Source of the DNA: Phoma sp. XZ068
Taxonomy: Eukaryota > Ascomycota > Dothideomycetes > Pleosporales > Didymellaceae
NCBI GenBank assembly: GCA_004835665.1
Contig: RBKR01000011.1
Location: 310,001 to 374,000, forward strand
DNA: 64,000 nt
Direction of reading: 5' to 3'
Numbering within the stretch: position 1 is the stretch's first letter; each line of letters begins with the position of its first letter. The notes below the pieces were generated by a model. It did not search any database and was not told where the DNA came from. It saw nothing but the letters and a program-made list of their open reading frames with translations. Positions 35,661 through 47,484 of the stretch are shown here, in pieces. The translations under genes were made by a program, and so were the position numbers.

Positions 35661-38300
35661 ATGCGCGTCACTCGCGCCGCGCAACGCGCCCAGCAGGACG
35701 TGGAGGAGCCGGTCGAGGCGCCTGAAGCCGAAGAACGCGTCTTGCAAGACATCGAACCGAACGCATCGCCCTTGGCGCAGACCGAAGAGCCCCTGCCGGC
35801 AAAGGCCCCAGCGAAGACTCCTGCAAAGAAGGGCAAGGGCAAAGGCGCGAAGAAGGGCGCCAAGGGAAAGAAGGGGAAAGCAGAGGAGGAGGAAGTTGTG
35901 GAAGAAGCTGAGCAACAAGCGACTGCGAGCCCTGCAAATGAGGACGCGGACCAAGAACCGGCCCAGGAGCACACAAATGGTGAGCGACCGGGGTGCCATT
36001 GTCATATTGCAGGCAGGGATTAAATACTAACACCAAACCAAGACATCGCCCAGGTGTCCAACAGTGATGAGCCATCCAAAGCCCCACAGACGCCAGCAGT
36101 CAGACTTACCCGCCGCCAACTAGCGAAACTCGAGGAGGAAGAGGCACTTAGCAAATCTCAACGCGCACCGTCTCCTCAGCCAGAGGAGCTTGTCGCCGAA
36201 GATGCTGGAGAAAGCGCCCTTGAGCATGCCGAAGCAGCCCTTGGGCTAAAGGAAGACATTTCCACTGAGAAGAACGACGGTGTCACTGAGGACGAGACGC
36301 CAGTCGCAGACGAACACCCCGCAAAATCCGAGCCTGAACCAGCGTCAAAGCCAGTGCGACTTACGCGGCGCCAGCAAGCGAAACTCGAGGAGGAACAGAA
36401 GAAGCTGCAAGTTGAGCAGCAACCAGCACAAACTGAGCCAGCCGAAGAACAGATACCTGAAGAGATAGCTGCAGAGTCACAAGCTGAAGCAGTGACCGAA
36501 GAAGAAGAGCTGCCCAAGGACACTGTTGACAATGAGACCAGTCAGAGTGAAGACAAACTTGCGCCGACGGTTGCAGCTGACGAGCAGTTAACCGTGCACG
36601 AAGATGGAGCTACAGAGCCGCAAGAAGACACAATTGAGATGGAATCAACGGAAACGAGTCAGGTTATGGACTCCGTAATATTTGAAACCGCCAATACCAA
36701 GGAGGTTCAGAGCGAGACTGAAGTCCGGCCAGCAACACCCACAGAAGCCGAGTTCGAAGGGAACCTTGATGCCGAAGCCGACGATCCATTTTCTGATGAG
36801 ATCACACCATCAGTTGAAATTACATCAGAAGCAGAGCCCAAGATGCTCTCCGCCGAGAAGCCCTTTGATGGATCCATGACTACTCCCGTTAAGAACCAAG
36901 GATCAGCCCGACGTATGTCTCGAAGCCCTTCAAAATCTCCAATGCGCCTTGAAGAGTCTATTTCAGCTATTGATAGGCTTGAAGAGGATCTCGAATCTAT
37001 TGGTAAAGCCATTCAGGACTTTGATCATTCCGATGATGAAAAGATCCCACGAAAGTCCACAGAATCCACTGAGGCACCAGTCGCGCGAGGGAAATCCTCA
37101 AGCAAAACACCTGCGAAGACACCAGCCAAAACTGCTGCTCGGACTCCAGCCAAGGTTGCAAGTAAGACTTCCAGTAAGACACCGATCAAAGCGCCCGTTG
37201 CCGCAAAGGCGCCAATTGCTGCGAAGGCAGCTCCGCCGACGAGGGTCTCGCGAGTACCAAGTGCAACCGTTAAAAGCGTGAAGCCCACAACAACATCGCT
37301 TACTCGTGCGTCCAGCGTCCGCACCGCACCAAGCAAAGATGTCAAGAAGCCTTCGACAGAGACGGCTGATTACCTGGCATCTAAGCGTCGCCCCATCAGC
37401 CTGTCCTTTCCCACGCCCCCACCGCCACCAAAGGGAAGAGCACCAACCAAGCCTACGTTCCAGTTGTCGAGCGACAATGTGGCAGCAAAACTCAAAGCGC
37501 AAAAGGAGGAACGCCTGAAGCGGGAAGCCGAAGGCGCTGCTGCCCCGAAACAGCGACCCATCAGTATGCCACCACCACCGAAGTCGAGCAAGCCGCCTAC
37601 AGTACCGAGCTTTCAGCTCCCTGGTGAGGCGACGGCAGCAAGGCTGAAGGCCCAGAAAGAAGAGCGACTCAAGCGGATGGAGGAAGCGGGAGGAGAGAAG
37701 CCTGCCACCCGACCCATCAGCATGATACTGCCGCCGAAGTCAACGAAACAACTCACCAAGCCTAGCTTCCAGCTGCCGGGCGAAGCGACCGCTGCGCGCC
37801 TCAAGGCACAGAAAGAGGAGCGACTTAAGCGTATGGAAGAAGCCGAAGCCGCAAAGAAAGCAGCACTCGCCGCGCCAGTTCGGAAACCCCTCGCTCATCG
37901 CCCACGAGATTCGCTGCTGGTCAGAGACGCACCCGGTGTCAGCATTCCGCCTCCCTCCAACTCCGACGCACCGCAACGCTCAACATCTCTCGCAAGCAAG
38001 CGCAGCAGTATCGTTGGGCCTTCGGTTTCACGCTCCACGTCCACATCGTCTGCGAACCGCAATAGTCTCTTGCTTGCTGCGGGTTCCAAGTCCACCGTTA
38101 CGCCCGTCGATGCCGCAGCACTAAAGGTCAAGGGCAAGCAAGTCTTCAACCGCGATCGCATCGAGAAGGAAGAAATGGAGCGCGAAAGGAGAGAGAAGGA
38201 AGAAGCTGCCAAGAAGGCGCGAGCCGAAGCCGCAGAGAGGGGGCGGATAGCCTCAAGGGAGTGGGCCGAGCGGCAACGCAAGAAGATGATGGGCCATTGA
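35661..38300 (+). CDS. repeat-rich charged protein with LTRRQxAKLEEE and FQLPGEATAARLKAQKEERLKR repeats
   Basis: Two exons with an intron at 35980-36042 (branch-like ACTAAC; acceptor AAG, the only one compatible with the phase) encode 858 residues. Nearly all is low complexity. The first 70 residues end in a Lys/Gly/Ala tract (PAKKGKGKGAKKGAKGKKGK). Then come two VRLTRRQxAKLEEE units, a Glu-rich acidic middle, AKTPAKTAARTPAK-type basic repeats and three copies of a module PTFQL(S/P)... with LKAQKEERLKR. It ends in a strongly charged helix (KEEMERERREKEEAAKKARAEAAERGR). The FQL...LKAQKEERLKR module resembles TPX2/microtubule-associated repeats, and the AKTPAK tracts resemble chromatin or microtubule binding. 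Nuclear or cytoskeletal function is inference; no catalytic domain. Confidence 0.85.
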
Positions 38301-41300
38301 GCAATGTGTCTTGAATGCAGTGAGTGGATTTGTTTTGATAAGGTGTTGGGTTTGGGTATATCCGGGTCTTGGTGTGGCGTTTGTATTGGTATTTTGGATG
38401 TGGTCCCGATGGGTACCTTTCGTCCGTAGTCAATGAAGCTTGAAATCTTTGTACGACTGCTCTTGCCCGCTCTTGAAGCTATGAATCGGTCCGGCTGGGT
38501 CGGTAGGGTTAGTGACTGTGCACCACCTCAAGACCGCCTCGCCTCGCCTCTACAGAATGTACCAGGAAGGTGTCGTATTAATCGTCACATAGCAAACACA
38601 CTCGCACCTCCAAGAACTTGCGATCCACCACAAATAACCCTCCCGCATACTCAACCTGAACAAATCGAACCGCCAGTTTCAGAGCTAATCAAAGCAAGCA
38701 CACTCACCTCCGAACCATACAGCCAACAAGCCACTACTTCACTCTATGTTAGAACTGACTACCCAAGCTAACCCGGCTACTTGAGCCCTTCTGAGTCGAA
38801 TTCTCCATCCATAGCAGATAGGAGGATCTACTCCAGCTATATCCTTCCCGCCTTAAAAGTAACGTGTGTTCATTTGAGCGGGCGAATGGGTAGACTCGAG
38901 TTTTGGAATTGGGGTTGTATGTAAGCGTATGTAAGTTAGTATAAGTGTAAGTGGGTGCTGCGCGCGTACCGAGGAACAGGGCGAGGTGTTTGGGACTAGT
39001 GGGTAAGTGTAGTGTACGGGATGAATGTGTCGTCATGTTCGATAGTCTGGTCACTCAAGGTATGGCGAGATGGTTGGAGTATGGTAATAGAACGAATGGA
39101 TGATATGGAATCGAGAATTGGGTCGCGTGATACGCAGTACTGTAATGTGATATGAATAGTGATGTACTCATCTTGTCCTTGCCGTATCTTCAACATTCAA
39201 ATATTAGCGATTGCTATCTCCACAAATCAAATGTTCTTCTCCACAAGTAGCATGCTCTTTTCACGAATGCCTATGACCCAATGGCACGGGTGACCTGTCT
39301 CACGGTATACCTTTCACGTACAAAACACTCTACCGAAACTCGTTGTATCGCCTGCACATACAAACCATCTCGTATCCTACAGCCGACTACATCTCGGTCC
39401 GACACATCAACCACATGCTCGCACCCATCACTCAACACTCCGTGTAGTTTGGCATTACCGGTGTTCTCGACCTACACGCTCCCGCCGCTTTCACTCTCCC
39501 GCTTTCACACGATCTAGACGTCTAGTCTAGTCTTCATCCGCGGAACCACATCAAATCCCGAGCATCTCAACGAGCGCCAACCGCTAGACCCTGTCGATCC
39601 GAGCGAGGGATCCAGATCTTGGTTTGACCCCGGGGGGATATGATAGGTTGGTGTGAAAGGGTACACATCATACATTATGTGGGACGTTTTTGTTTTGGAT
39701 TTGTGTGCCGTGTGTCTGGATGCTTTGTTGGGCGGCGGCGGCAGCCACTTGCGGTACGTGAACTACGGGACGGATGGGAATAGTAGGGAATAGTAGGGAC
39801 AATGGGGAATAATATTGTGTGTGTGGGTGGGTGGGACAGGAGAGGATTGGGTGGGTGATGGTCGGGAATGGGAGGTGTATGCATGTCATTGTAAGGTGCC
39901 TGGCATGAAGATAGGCAGGTTTGCTGATGATGAGTAAATCAAAAACAGGGTGTTCCCGTTGAATGTGCGCAAGATTGGCGAGACGTCAAATCGATCTGAC
40001 TCAACTTGAAGTCTGTTTGAGAAGGTGCATGACAGCACTTGGAAACGTGTTGAGTGCGCCCATGAGTTGCTCGCGAGTGTAGTGAAACCACGTGCTGCGA
40101 TAGACGACTCCTGGAGGTACCTTGCGATGCGCGATCGCGTCAACGACATTGCGCGACGCCGTCAACAGAAACTTTCCAGGGTCAATTATGGGGTTTGCAT
40201 CCTGCGCTTGTCCCTGTTGACTCATTAATCAATCTGATCGCCATTGAGCCTCATAGCACGCCACATTGAATTTTCATGAGGCTCCTGTCGGGGAGCAATC
40301 TGTGCGCTCCGATACGGCAGGCCTGAGCTTGCTGGGAGAGCGCAATCGGCCCAGAAGGAGCGTGCAACGTGGACAGCATCGCTTGTTCATTTGGTGCCTG
40401 CATCCTCCCGTCTGCGTCCGCCGACTCGGTGCTATGGTGGAGCCTTCGCGGTGATGGAGTGCAAAGTTGGTCGAAACTTCCGTTAATCGTGAACGCACAT
40501 CTCGCTCGGAAGCAGCCGCGGAGCCCCCTGCACGGGCCTGCAAGAAAAATTAAGCCTGTTTCCGAGCGGGTTTAGGATCACGCCGAGGTGGTCAGAGGCC
40601 AAAACAGGATTTGCCCGCGACCTACGAATCAGCAGTGGAGAAGACTCCGTGCCCGGTACATCCGATGACATAATGCATCGGGATTGCCAGGAGCGGAGCC
40701 GTCGTGTCGTGATGACTCGGGATCCGACGGGGAAAGGGCAAAGTCCGGTTGCGCTTGCGCTTGCTGAGACGAAGTGGAGCTCCGAGTGAGCTGGCAGCTG
40801 GGAATAGGCGTGCAAGATTCAAGGAGTCAGAGAGAAAAAGATTTGCGAGGCTGCACAGTCGTCACGGCGATCAGTCAAGTCCGGCGCAGGGTGGTGCGGC
40901 ACCTGAGAAGATGCTCTCATGCTGCGTGTTGCGCCATAACGACGTGCCCGCCGATCGCAGAACTTGTCCGAAATGCCGCATGACTGCTCAGAGGGCGTGG
41001 GATGATTGCTGCGCTTGCTTGCTTCCTACGACGCTATTCGGCGGCCCATCGCGTCCCCTGTCCAACCCCGCATTCAAAAAGAGCGGGCCCCTTTGTAGCG
41101 CAGGAGCAACGACCACTCAGCTGGAGGCCCGCAGCTTGGAGGTTGTGCCGAACGTCAAGGGACTGCAGCACTGGGGCCCAGAGGGGCGGACGAGATACGA
41201 CGGCCTGTGGGCTGCCACGGCTGCGTCCCGTGTTGGGTCGTTGAGGGTGTTTTGGCATTTTGCCTCCCTCTTGGTGGGAAGCGTTGAGAGGTGATGGACG

Positions 41301-42102
41301 TCTGGATCGTCGCGAAAAATCTTCCTGGTCGAAAGGGGACAGGAAGCAGCAGCCACCACTTTGCCTGTTGTGGTGGACATGTAATTTCGCACGCTGGGGG
41401 CGTAGAGGGGAACGGCAGCGATGGGCCTGGACGGTGTTCGGAACGGCGCCCTCCAAGGGCCAGTCTCGGTGGCTTTGGGCATCACGTGCGGAGAGTGAAC
41501 CGAATTTCCAATGACCGCACCATAGTTTTAGGCGTGGACATGGCGGTCAGTAAGGCTGTCATGCGGACGTCACGAAGTAGCAAGAAGATGGCTAGGAGAG
41601 GGATGATGGTTGTGTTCAAACTGTAGCCATGAGGGGTATCATGGCTGTGGTTCCCATTGGAATGCCGAAGCAGTAACTACATGAACAATGCTAGAGTAGA
41701 AGATGGTGCGCTATGAAACGCCCGTATGATTGAGGGGATATCCGCGAACAAACACGCCATGCTGCATGTCAAAGCCGCCCATGATCCATGCCATGCCAAT
41801 GCTCGTAACCAAACAATGACCTCTGTTGAGGTGGATATATGTGCTTTTGATCGTACACCGCGCCGCCATATGATAGGAGATGATACAATGGTAACGCAGA
41901 GCAGCGAAGGATATGATGAGTGAACTCCGAGGACCGCGCCGGGTCCGATGGTTACCGCGAGACCGAGAGAGAGATGCAAGCCAAAAAGCAAAGGGTATGT
42001 GCGCCGAGTGTCGTAGTCATCCGGCGGTCCGTGATTTTCGTGATGCCAAACTCCAGAAATGATGCCGTTTTTGCAGGAAAGAGAAGAGGAAGGGAAGAGA
42101 GA
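38301..42102. other. gene-poor region of about 3.8 kb
   Basis: No supported gene. A minus-strand ATG frame at 40001-40225 (74 residues) is the only protein-like piece and is too weak to call. A G-rich simple-sequence tract, GGGAATAGTAGGGAATAGTAGGG then GTGTGTGTGGGTGGGTGGG, runs about 39776-39840. The right part is GC-rich with several frames open at once, probably upstream transcript or leader of neighbouring genes. Confidence 0.4.
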
Positions 42103-42573
42103 TTAGTACTGGGTGTACCGCCTCTTCTGTTCTCGTGTCTGGTCAAAGGATCGCATGTAGTTGTTCAGTTGCGATGCGGCCTGGGCGGTGATGCCTGACT
42201 GGGTTGTTGACGAGTTGGATGACAGCGACGATCGTGACGACGATGGTGTGAGGCAGCGCTGGGCGGCTGTTGGGGGAGCAAAGTACGAGCCATTCGCCGT
42301 GGTGTGGTAGTGGTGCGGGCTTGCGGGGCTCATGTCGAAGCCTCGCGAGGGCGACGGGGCCTTGTATTGCGAGAAGTTGACGGCCGGGGGCAGGTAGAAG
42401 CCGTTGTTGGACGACGACGTCGACGAGGCCGACGACGACAGCTGGGCCGACTGCTGCTGGCCGGCCTTCTCCAGGTCGGCCAGCCTGCAGGCCTGCGAGC
42501 AGTAGGTGCCGCCCTCCATCTGGCGGTCGCAGGAGAGGCAGAAGTCGTGGGACCACTCCATCTGGGAAGTCAT
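42103..42573 (-). CDS. Ecl1-family life-span regulatory factor
   Basis: Single exon of 156 residues, ATG at 42573. The N-terminus has the family's Cys cluster, DFCLSCDRQMEGGTYCSQACRLADLEKAG (about residues 10-38), which binds zinc in fission-yeast Ecl1-type factors. The rest is Ser/Thr/Pro-rich (SSSASSTSSSNNGFYLPP, then SPSRGFDMSP, TPSSSRSSLSSNSSTTQ) and ends in LNNYMRSFDQTREQKRRY. Ecl1 proteins respond to starvation and extend chronological life span in yeasts; the filamentous-fungus role is assumed from the family. The unusually long upstream region (about 3.2 kb to the next gene, divergent) fits a heavily regulated gene with a long leader. Confidence 0.88.
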   Translation of the reverse strand: MTSQMEWSHDFCLSCDRQMEGGTYCSQACRLADLEKAGQQQSAQLSSSASSTSSSNNGFYLPPAVNFSQYKAPSPSRGFDMSPASPHHYHTTANGSYFAPPTAAQRCLTPSSSRSSLSSNSSTTQSGITAQAASQLNNYMRSFDQTREQKRRYTQY

Positions 42574-45500
42574 GGCGGGTGGAGTGTGGGCTCGGTAGGG
42601 TCGAGTCTGGGTGGCGAGACGCTGACTGGTGTCGGCGGCTGGGTGGGGTGGGGTGGTGGTGGACGTGGGCAGGACAGACGAGGGAGCGGGTGTTTAAGAA
42701 GCAGAGCGTCCTAGGCAGGAGTCATGGAAGGGGTGAGTCTGCGGCGGAGCTGGTGGAGACGGTGTTGCGGGAGCAGGCGATGAGCATCGTCTTAACTGAG
42801 CGCTCAGGCACACAGCACACGGCTGACGGCCTCTCGCACCCTGGCCCTGCAGGCGAGCTAGTCGGCAGGGGTGGCCCCACGCACCTCCGCACCGCACGCA
42901 GGCGTGAGCATGGGCCCACGCTGCAGGCCAAGGGAATATTTCTCGCAAAGCCGCCGCAAGCTGTGCCCTTGCCAGCTCTTGCTCATGCACCCCTCTTTGC
43001 CCGCCACGCCCAATCCGGCATGGCCGCGTTTGCGTCGAACAGGTGCAGCGCAGCGCCCTGCCATTCGCTCGCGCGCAGAGTTGGCCACGGCCGTGTTGCC
43101 AGCTCTCTGGCGCTGCGCGGCGCGACTCGTCTCAACGAAGGGCCTTTTCGCTCGCCCGCAGCGTCGAGCCCTGGATATTCACGCAGCTGCGTCAATCTCT
43201 GCTCCGGCACTTCCACCAGCGCACTCATTCTGTCGGGCACACTCGCTGGCAGCGTTTTCTTTGTGTCACCACAGCCAGAAAGCGTCATGGCACGACCAGC
43301 CTCCCAACATGACCAAGGCCCGCTCCCCACTCGCTAGTCATCTGCTCTTGCAGCCATGGCGGATGACGTGCAAACCTGGGTTCGCACGCTGCCTTTCCCA
43401 GAGTGCCATGCTCCCAAAGAGGAGCAAGAAGCTATCGGTTTCAGCGGTCATGCGTCTCCTCACCCTCATGCAATTGCGACGCGCCGTGGGGTGACCGCGC
43501 TTCGCCCCTCAAGGCATCAATCATCGACCTGCTGGCGCAATGAATTGCGTGCCTGTGCAACATTCGCACCTTCGTCCTCTGCGGGACCCCACTCACTGAA
43601 CTAAACTGAGCATCCGTGTTCGCCATTTTGGTCGTGATGGCGAGCAATTGCGATCCGTGAATGCAGGGACCATCCATCTCACCTGTCTCAGCCCTGCATC
43701 TGAACCCAAAAGTTGCACGTCTGACAAAATCCGTCTCTCGTAAGCTACAAAAATTCTTGCTGGAATGTGCGCCGAGCGCTTCCAGCCTCGTGCAATCAAG
43801 CCAGCTTTCATCTGGCGACATCCGACGACGTTTTCTGTCGACATCACGACAATGCTCGCTCCCAGCGCCACAAAACTCCTCCGTGGTTATTTGAAGCACA
43901 TGATTTGGAAGTCTGGCCAACGCCGCAATGTCGCGAAACGATCTGCGTTGGACATGCCATATCCCGTTGCCGTCCCAATCATCCACAACAGTCCCTCAAC
44001 ATCTTCAGTGTGCATCCTTTTCTGTGAAGATCTGCCTCCGCGAAAAGTCTGCAACGCCTCAGGCATCGGAGGACGTTCTGGCTGTCGCCTGGCTTTCGTA
44101 TTGCGCTTCGGCCGTTCATACCAACTGGGCTTCGCTTGACTCCTGTCGTCCGCTTCAGGCGCACGGCGAGGGCGAAGCAGTATTGATCGGTGGTCAGAAA
44201 CGAGCACTGTTTAACGAGGGCGCCTGTTTGCCAGGCCGTGCTCCTGTTCGCGCCTAGCGAGCTTGGTCGGATGCTCGTCGTTCGGATGCTCGTGTCTGAG
44301 CGCGCCTCGAGCACTTCTCGCTTCAGGAAGCGAGATAACGATCATGCTCATTGCCTTTACCATCTGACCAAACGAGTGAAGGGCACAGCGACATTCGTCC
44401 CTGCAGCCTGTCAATGCCTGCAAAGTTTAGTTCCCACAGGAACGCCATGGGAGTGACCTGCAGGTGAGGTCGGAGTGCTCATTCGTCCGTCTGATACGAG
44501 GGCTGTGCAGGCGACTGCCCAGGCGCCCCCACGTTGCTCACTGGAGAGTTCAGCCCGCAACCATTAGGGGAACCATCGTGATGTCGACAGCCTGCAGGGA
44601 CGGCAAGCGCAATCTACCTTATCTTGATATCAATTGCTCGCGGTTAACGAGCTTCACGACTCGTGAACCCCTCACTTGGAGTGAATGCCGTGGACCTCGA
44701 CACAGATCAGGGCACGACTGAGCAGAGTCCGCGTGGCACACATGCAAGAGCAGTGCATATCTGCCGCGGTTGCCAAAAGAAACACCGTGATGCACGGATG
44801 TGCGAATCACGCATTACCCCACAAAATGCGGCGGCCACCAGTCTCATTGCGACATGGCTCGGCGACATATCAGTGGAGCACCATGCACACAATACACCAA
44901 CAGCGCCTTGAAACGTTGAAGGACCTGTGTGGACATGGAGGACTTGCAGATGGACTCGATACGAACCCACACGGCCCAATCCACGGCTGCAGGACCATGC
45001 AGCTCGAGCAAATCGCGAGTTGTGTATATGAGGACTTCCAGAATGCACTCTCCATTCGCAATATCAATGTATACATACAATAACAATGCGCATTGTGAAG
45101 ACGGCGACCTCGACCCACAAGTCATCTCTTCTGCACAAACAATTCATACTTTCCAACGCAGTGTCACCAAACATTGGAGCACGGATCACAACTTTCTCTT
45201 TCGAGCAATCAATACCCAGCCTCGCAGCCTCGCCTGTACCGTGAATCTCCCGACTCGGGCCGATCTTCCTTCATCGCTCCCGTCCCCGTTCCCGTTGTAA
45301 GGGCGACCCTGAGACCGCAAAGCAGAAGCGTGCCTGACCGCGCTCCGAGCATCCTCACCCGATGCAAAAACAAATCCTCAACGATTTGCATCGGCGCTTG
45401 GCTGCGCGTGTTTGTTTATTGCGGCCGAGGCTGACGCCGAAGCTTGGTATCACTGCATGTTGAGGCTGCGTCTTTTCTTTTTTTTTTTTTTTGGCCTGTG

Positions 45501-45755
45501 AGCATGACCGCACGAGCCAGTTGTGCAGTCTTTGCAATTGAGATCTCGCAAACCGTCGCCCGATACTGCAAATTGTATGAGCAGAATGCTCAGCGTAGAG
45601 GAATCGGGCAATTGCATTTTTTTTGCCGAGCACATGATGATGATTGACCTCACGTCACCACCAAAACTCACAATCGCAACCGTGAAGCTTAAACAACCCA
45701 TCTATCAATCGATCAATTGCAACATACACACTCATATACACACATACACATCACA
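42574..45755. other. divergent intergenic region of about 3.2 kb
   Basis: Lies between the Ecl1-type gene (minus) and the bisphosphate nucleotidase (plus). GC-rich, with many overlapping frames of 70-250 codons on both strands but no domain. A T15 homopolymer occurs at 45478-45492. It may hold long 5' leaders or an unrecognised non-coding transcript. Confidence 0.4.
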
Positions 45756-46895
45756 ATGACACCCCCCACCTACACCGCAGAGCTCGCGCTCGCCCTCTCC
45801 GCCGTCCACAACGCCAGCATGCTCACCAAATCCGTGCTCCGCAGCCTCAGCAACTCCGTCTCCGCAGAAACAAAACCCGACTCCTCCCCCGTCACAATCG
45901 CCGACTTCGCCACCCAAGCCCTCCTCATCAGCACCCTGCACGCTGTCTACCCGTCCGACGCCTTCCTCGGCGAGGAATCCGCAGACGCCCTGCGCGCCAG
46001 TCCCGCGCTCGCAGATGCTGTATGGGCTCTTGTGCTACGCGCGAGGGAGATGCATGCGGTGCGGAGTGCTGGAAGGGGAGACGTGCAGGGCTGGTCGGGT
46101 GCACGGACGTTGGCGTTCCCCGCGAGCAAAGAGGAGATGTTTGAACTTATTGATCGTGGGGGGAAGGGAGAGGTGACGCGCGAGGGGAGAGTGTGGGTTA
46201 TGGATCCGGTGGATGGGACGGCGACGTTTATGCGCGGGCAGCAGTATGCGGTGTGTTTGTGCTTGTTGGTTGATGGGGAGCAGGCGGTTGGTGTTATCGG
46301 GTGTCCGAATTTGGCGTTTGATGTCAGTGGCCCGTTGGGGCAGAGTAGGGTGCATGAGGATCTTGTTGATGAGGATGGGTATGGGGTTGTGCTGTCTGCG
46401 GTTAAGGGTCAGGGCACGTATGTTAGGGGTATGACGGAGAGTGGGTGGGGGGAGCCGCGGAAGGTCGATTTGAGCACGCTGCCTGAGAAGAAGCTTGAGG
46501 AGCTCAACTTTGTAGAGAGCACGTTGGGAAAGACGAGTCTCTCGCAGGACGAGCATAAGGCTGTGTGCGAGCAGCTTGGGGGTCAATGGCCGGGAACCGT
46601 CATCTGGGCGCAGCAAGTCAAGCACGTCGCGCTCGCACTTGGATCTACAGATGTTATGGTGCGGATTCCAAAGACGGTCGACAGGTTTACGTGTGTATGG
46701 GATCACGCTGGCGGCCACATTCTCTACACCGAAGCGGGTGGACTGATCAAAGACTTCAACGGCGGGGACATCGACTTCTCACAGGGCCGTCACATCGCAG
46801 GGGAGCGCAACTATGGCATGATAGCCGCGCTACCATCCGTGTTCGAGAAGGTGGAACGGGCCGTGAAGGATGTCCTCGCTCGGAGACCGCAGTGA
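45756..46895 (+). CDS. MET22: 3'(2'),5'-bisphosphate nucleotidase (Hal2/Met22 type)
   Basis: Single exon of 379 residues with ATG at 45756 after a CA-rich leader. The enzyme removes the 3'-phosphate from PAP and PAPS, preventing PAP toxicity during sulfate assimilation; it is Mg-dependent and in yeast the target of Li+ and Na+. The inositol-phosphatase-fold metal motifs are intact: SPVTIAD (D50), FLGEES (GEE 72-74), VMDPVDGTATF (D150, D153) and CVWDHAGGHIL (WDHAGG 315-320). Length fits the family. The coding region shows a shift in codon style, with GC3 very C-rich over the first 300 bases and G/T-rich afterwards; the cause is unknown. Confidence 0.95.
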   Translation: MTPPTYTAELALALSAVHNASMLTKSVLRSLSNSVSAETKPDSSPVTIADFATQALLISTLHAVYPSDAFLGEESADALRASPALADAVWALVLRAREMHAVRSAGRGDVQGWSGARTLAFPASKEEMFELIDRGGKGEVTREGRVWVMDPVDGTATFMRGQQYAVCLCLLVDGEQAVGVIGCPNLAFDVSGPLGQSRVHEDLVDEDGYGVVLSAVKGQGTYVRGMTESGWGEPRKVDLSTLPEKKLEELNFVESTLGKTSLSQDEHKAVCEQLGGQWPGTVIWAQQVKHVALALGSTDVMVRIPKTVDRFTCVWDHAGGHILYTEAGGLIKDFNGGDIDFSQGRHIAGERNYGMIAALPSVFEKVERAVKDVLARRPQ

Positions 46896-47484
46896 TGCGG
46901 AATGGAATGAAGGCCCGGAGGATTCCCACGCGGTGCGAGGCGAAAGCTTGCTTGCTCGAGCCAAGTTGCACAGCTGTACGACCAGGGCTGCGCGGTTTCA
47001 CAGAGCCTCACCGGACGGTCAGGCCACCACCACTATTCGCCAGGGGACGAGAGCACCGCAGCAATGACAGAATGTGGGGTAAGTCGGAAATGGAAGCTCG
47101 CATGAGCCTCAGCTGAGCTCCATGCGCTGTTTCAGTGGTGACGAGTGTAGGATACACAAATATGCACAGGCATGCAGTGGCTACGTGTTTGAACCTATGC
47201 CCGAGGTCCCGCAATTATGAGCTAGATCATGCGCCTAACCGTGAGCAATCTGCAGTGCAGCTTCCATAGCACTGCAGGAAGGACTCGACACGTCCTGCAC
47301 GATAGGTTGGGCAATTCGCAGGACAATCGCCGCGACTGGAGGGTTTTGATGATGGACCATGCATGCGCTCAGACGGGCATTGATTCGTGGGAATGATGGT
47401 TGACGTGTTATTCGGAAAACGCATGCTGCATTATGTAGGTGCTCAGTTACCGCTCAATTACCGTCTCATGACGCTAGATCGTGT
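46896..47484. other. intergenic region between convergent genes
   Basis: 3' flanks of the nucleotidase and VPS29 genes. No gene supported. Confidence 0.5.

Noticed and set aside
39776..39860. CRISPR-like or telomere-like G-rich repeat
   Set aside because: Simple-sequence GGGAATA/GTGGG tract without spaced direct repeats; eukaryotic context, no telomeric TTAGGG array.
40001..40225. Minus-strand 74-codon ATG frame (IIDPGKFLLTASRNVVDAIAHR)
   Set aside because: Somewhat protein-like but isolated, with no recognisable partner exon or family.
42579..44456. Plus- and minus-strand frames up to 252 codons next to the Ecl1-type gene
   Set aside because: GC-rich stretch with simultaneous openness on both strands; the large minus frame at 43441-43986 starts without ATG.
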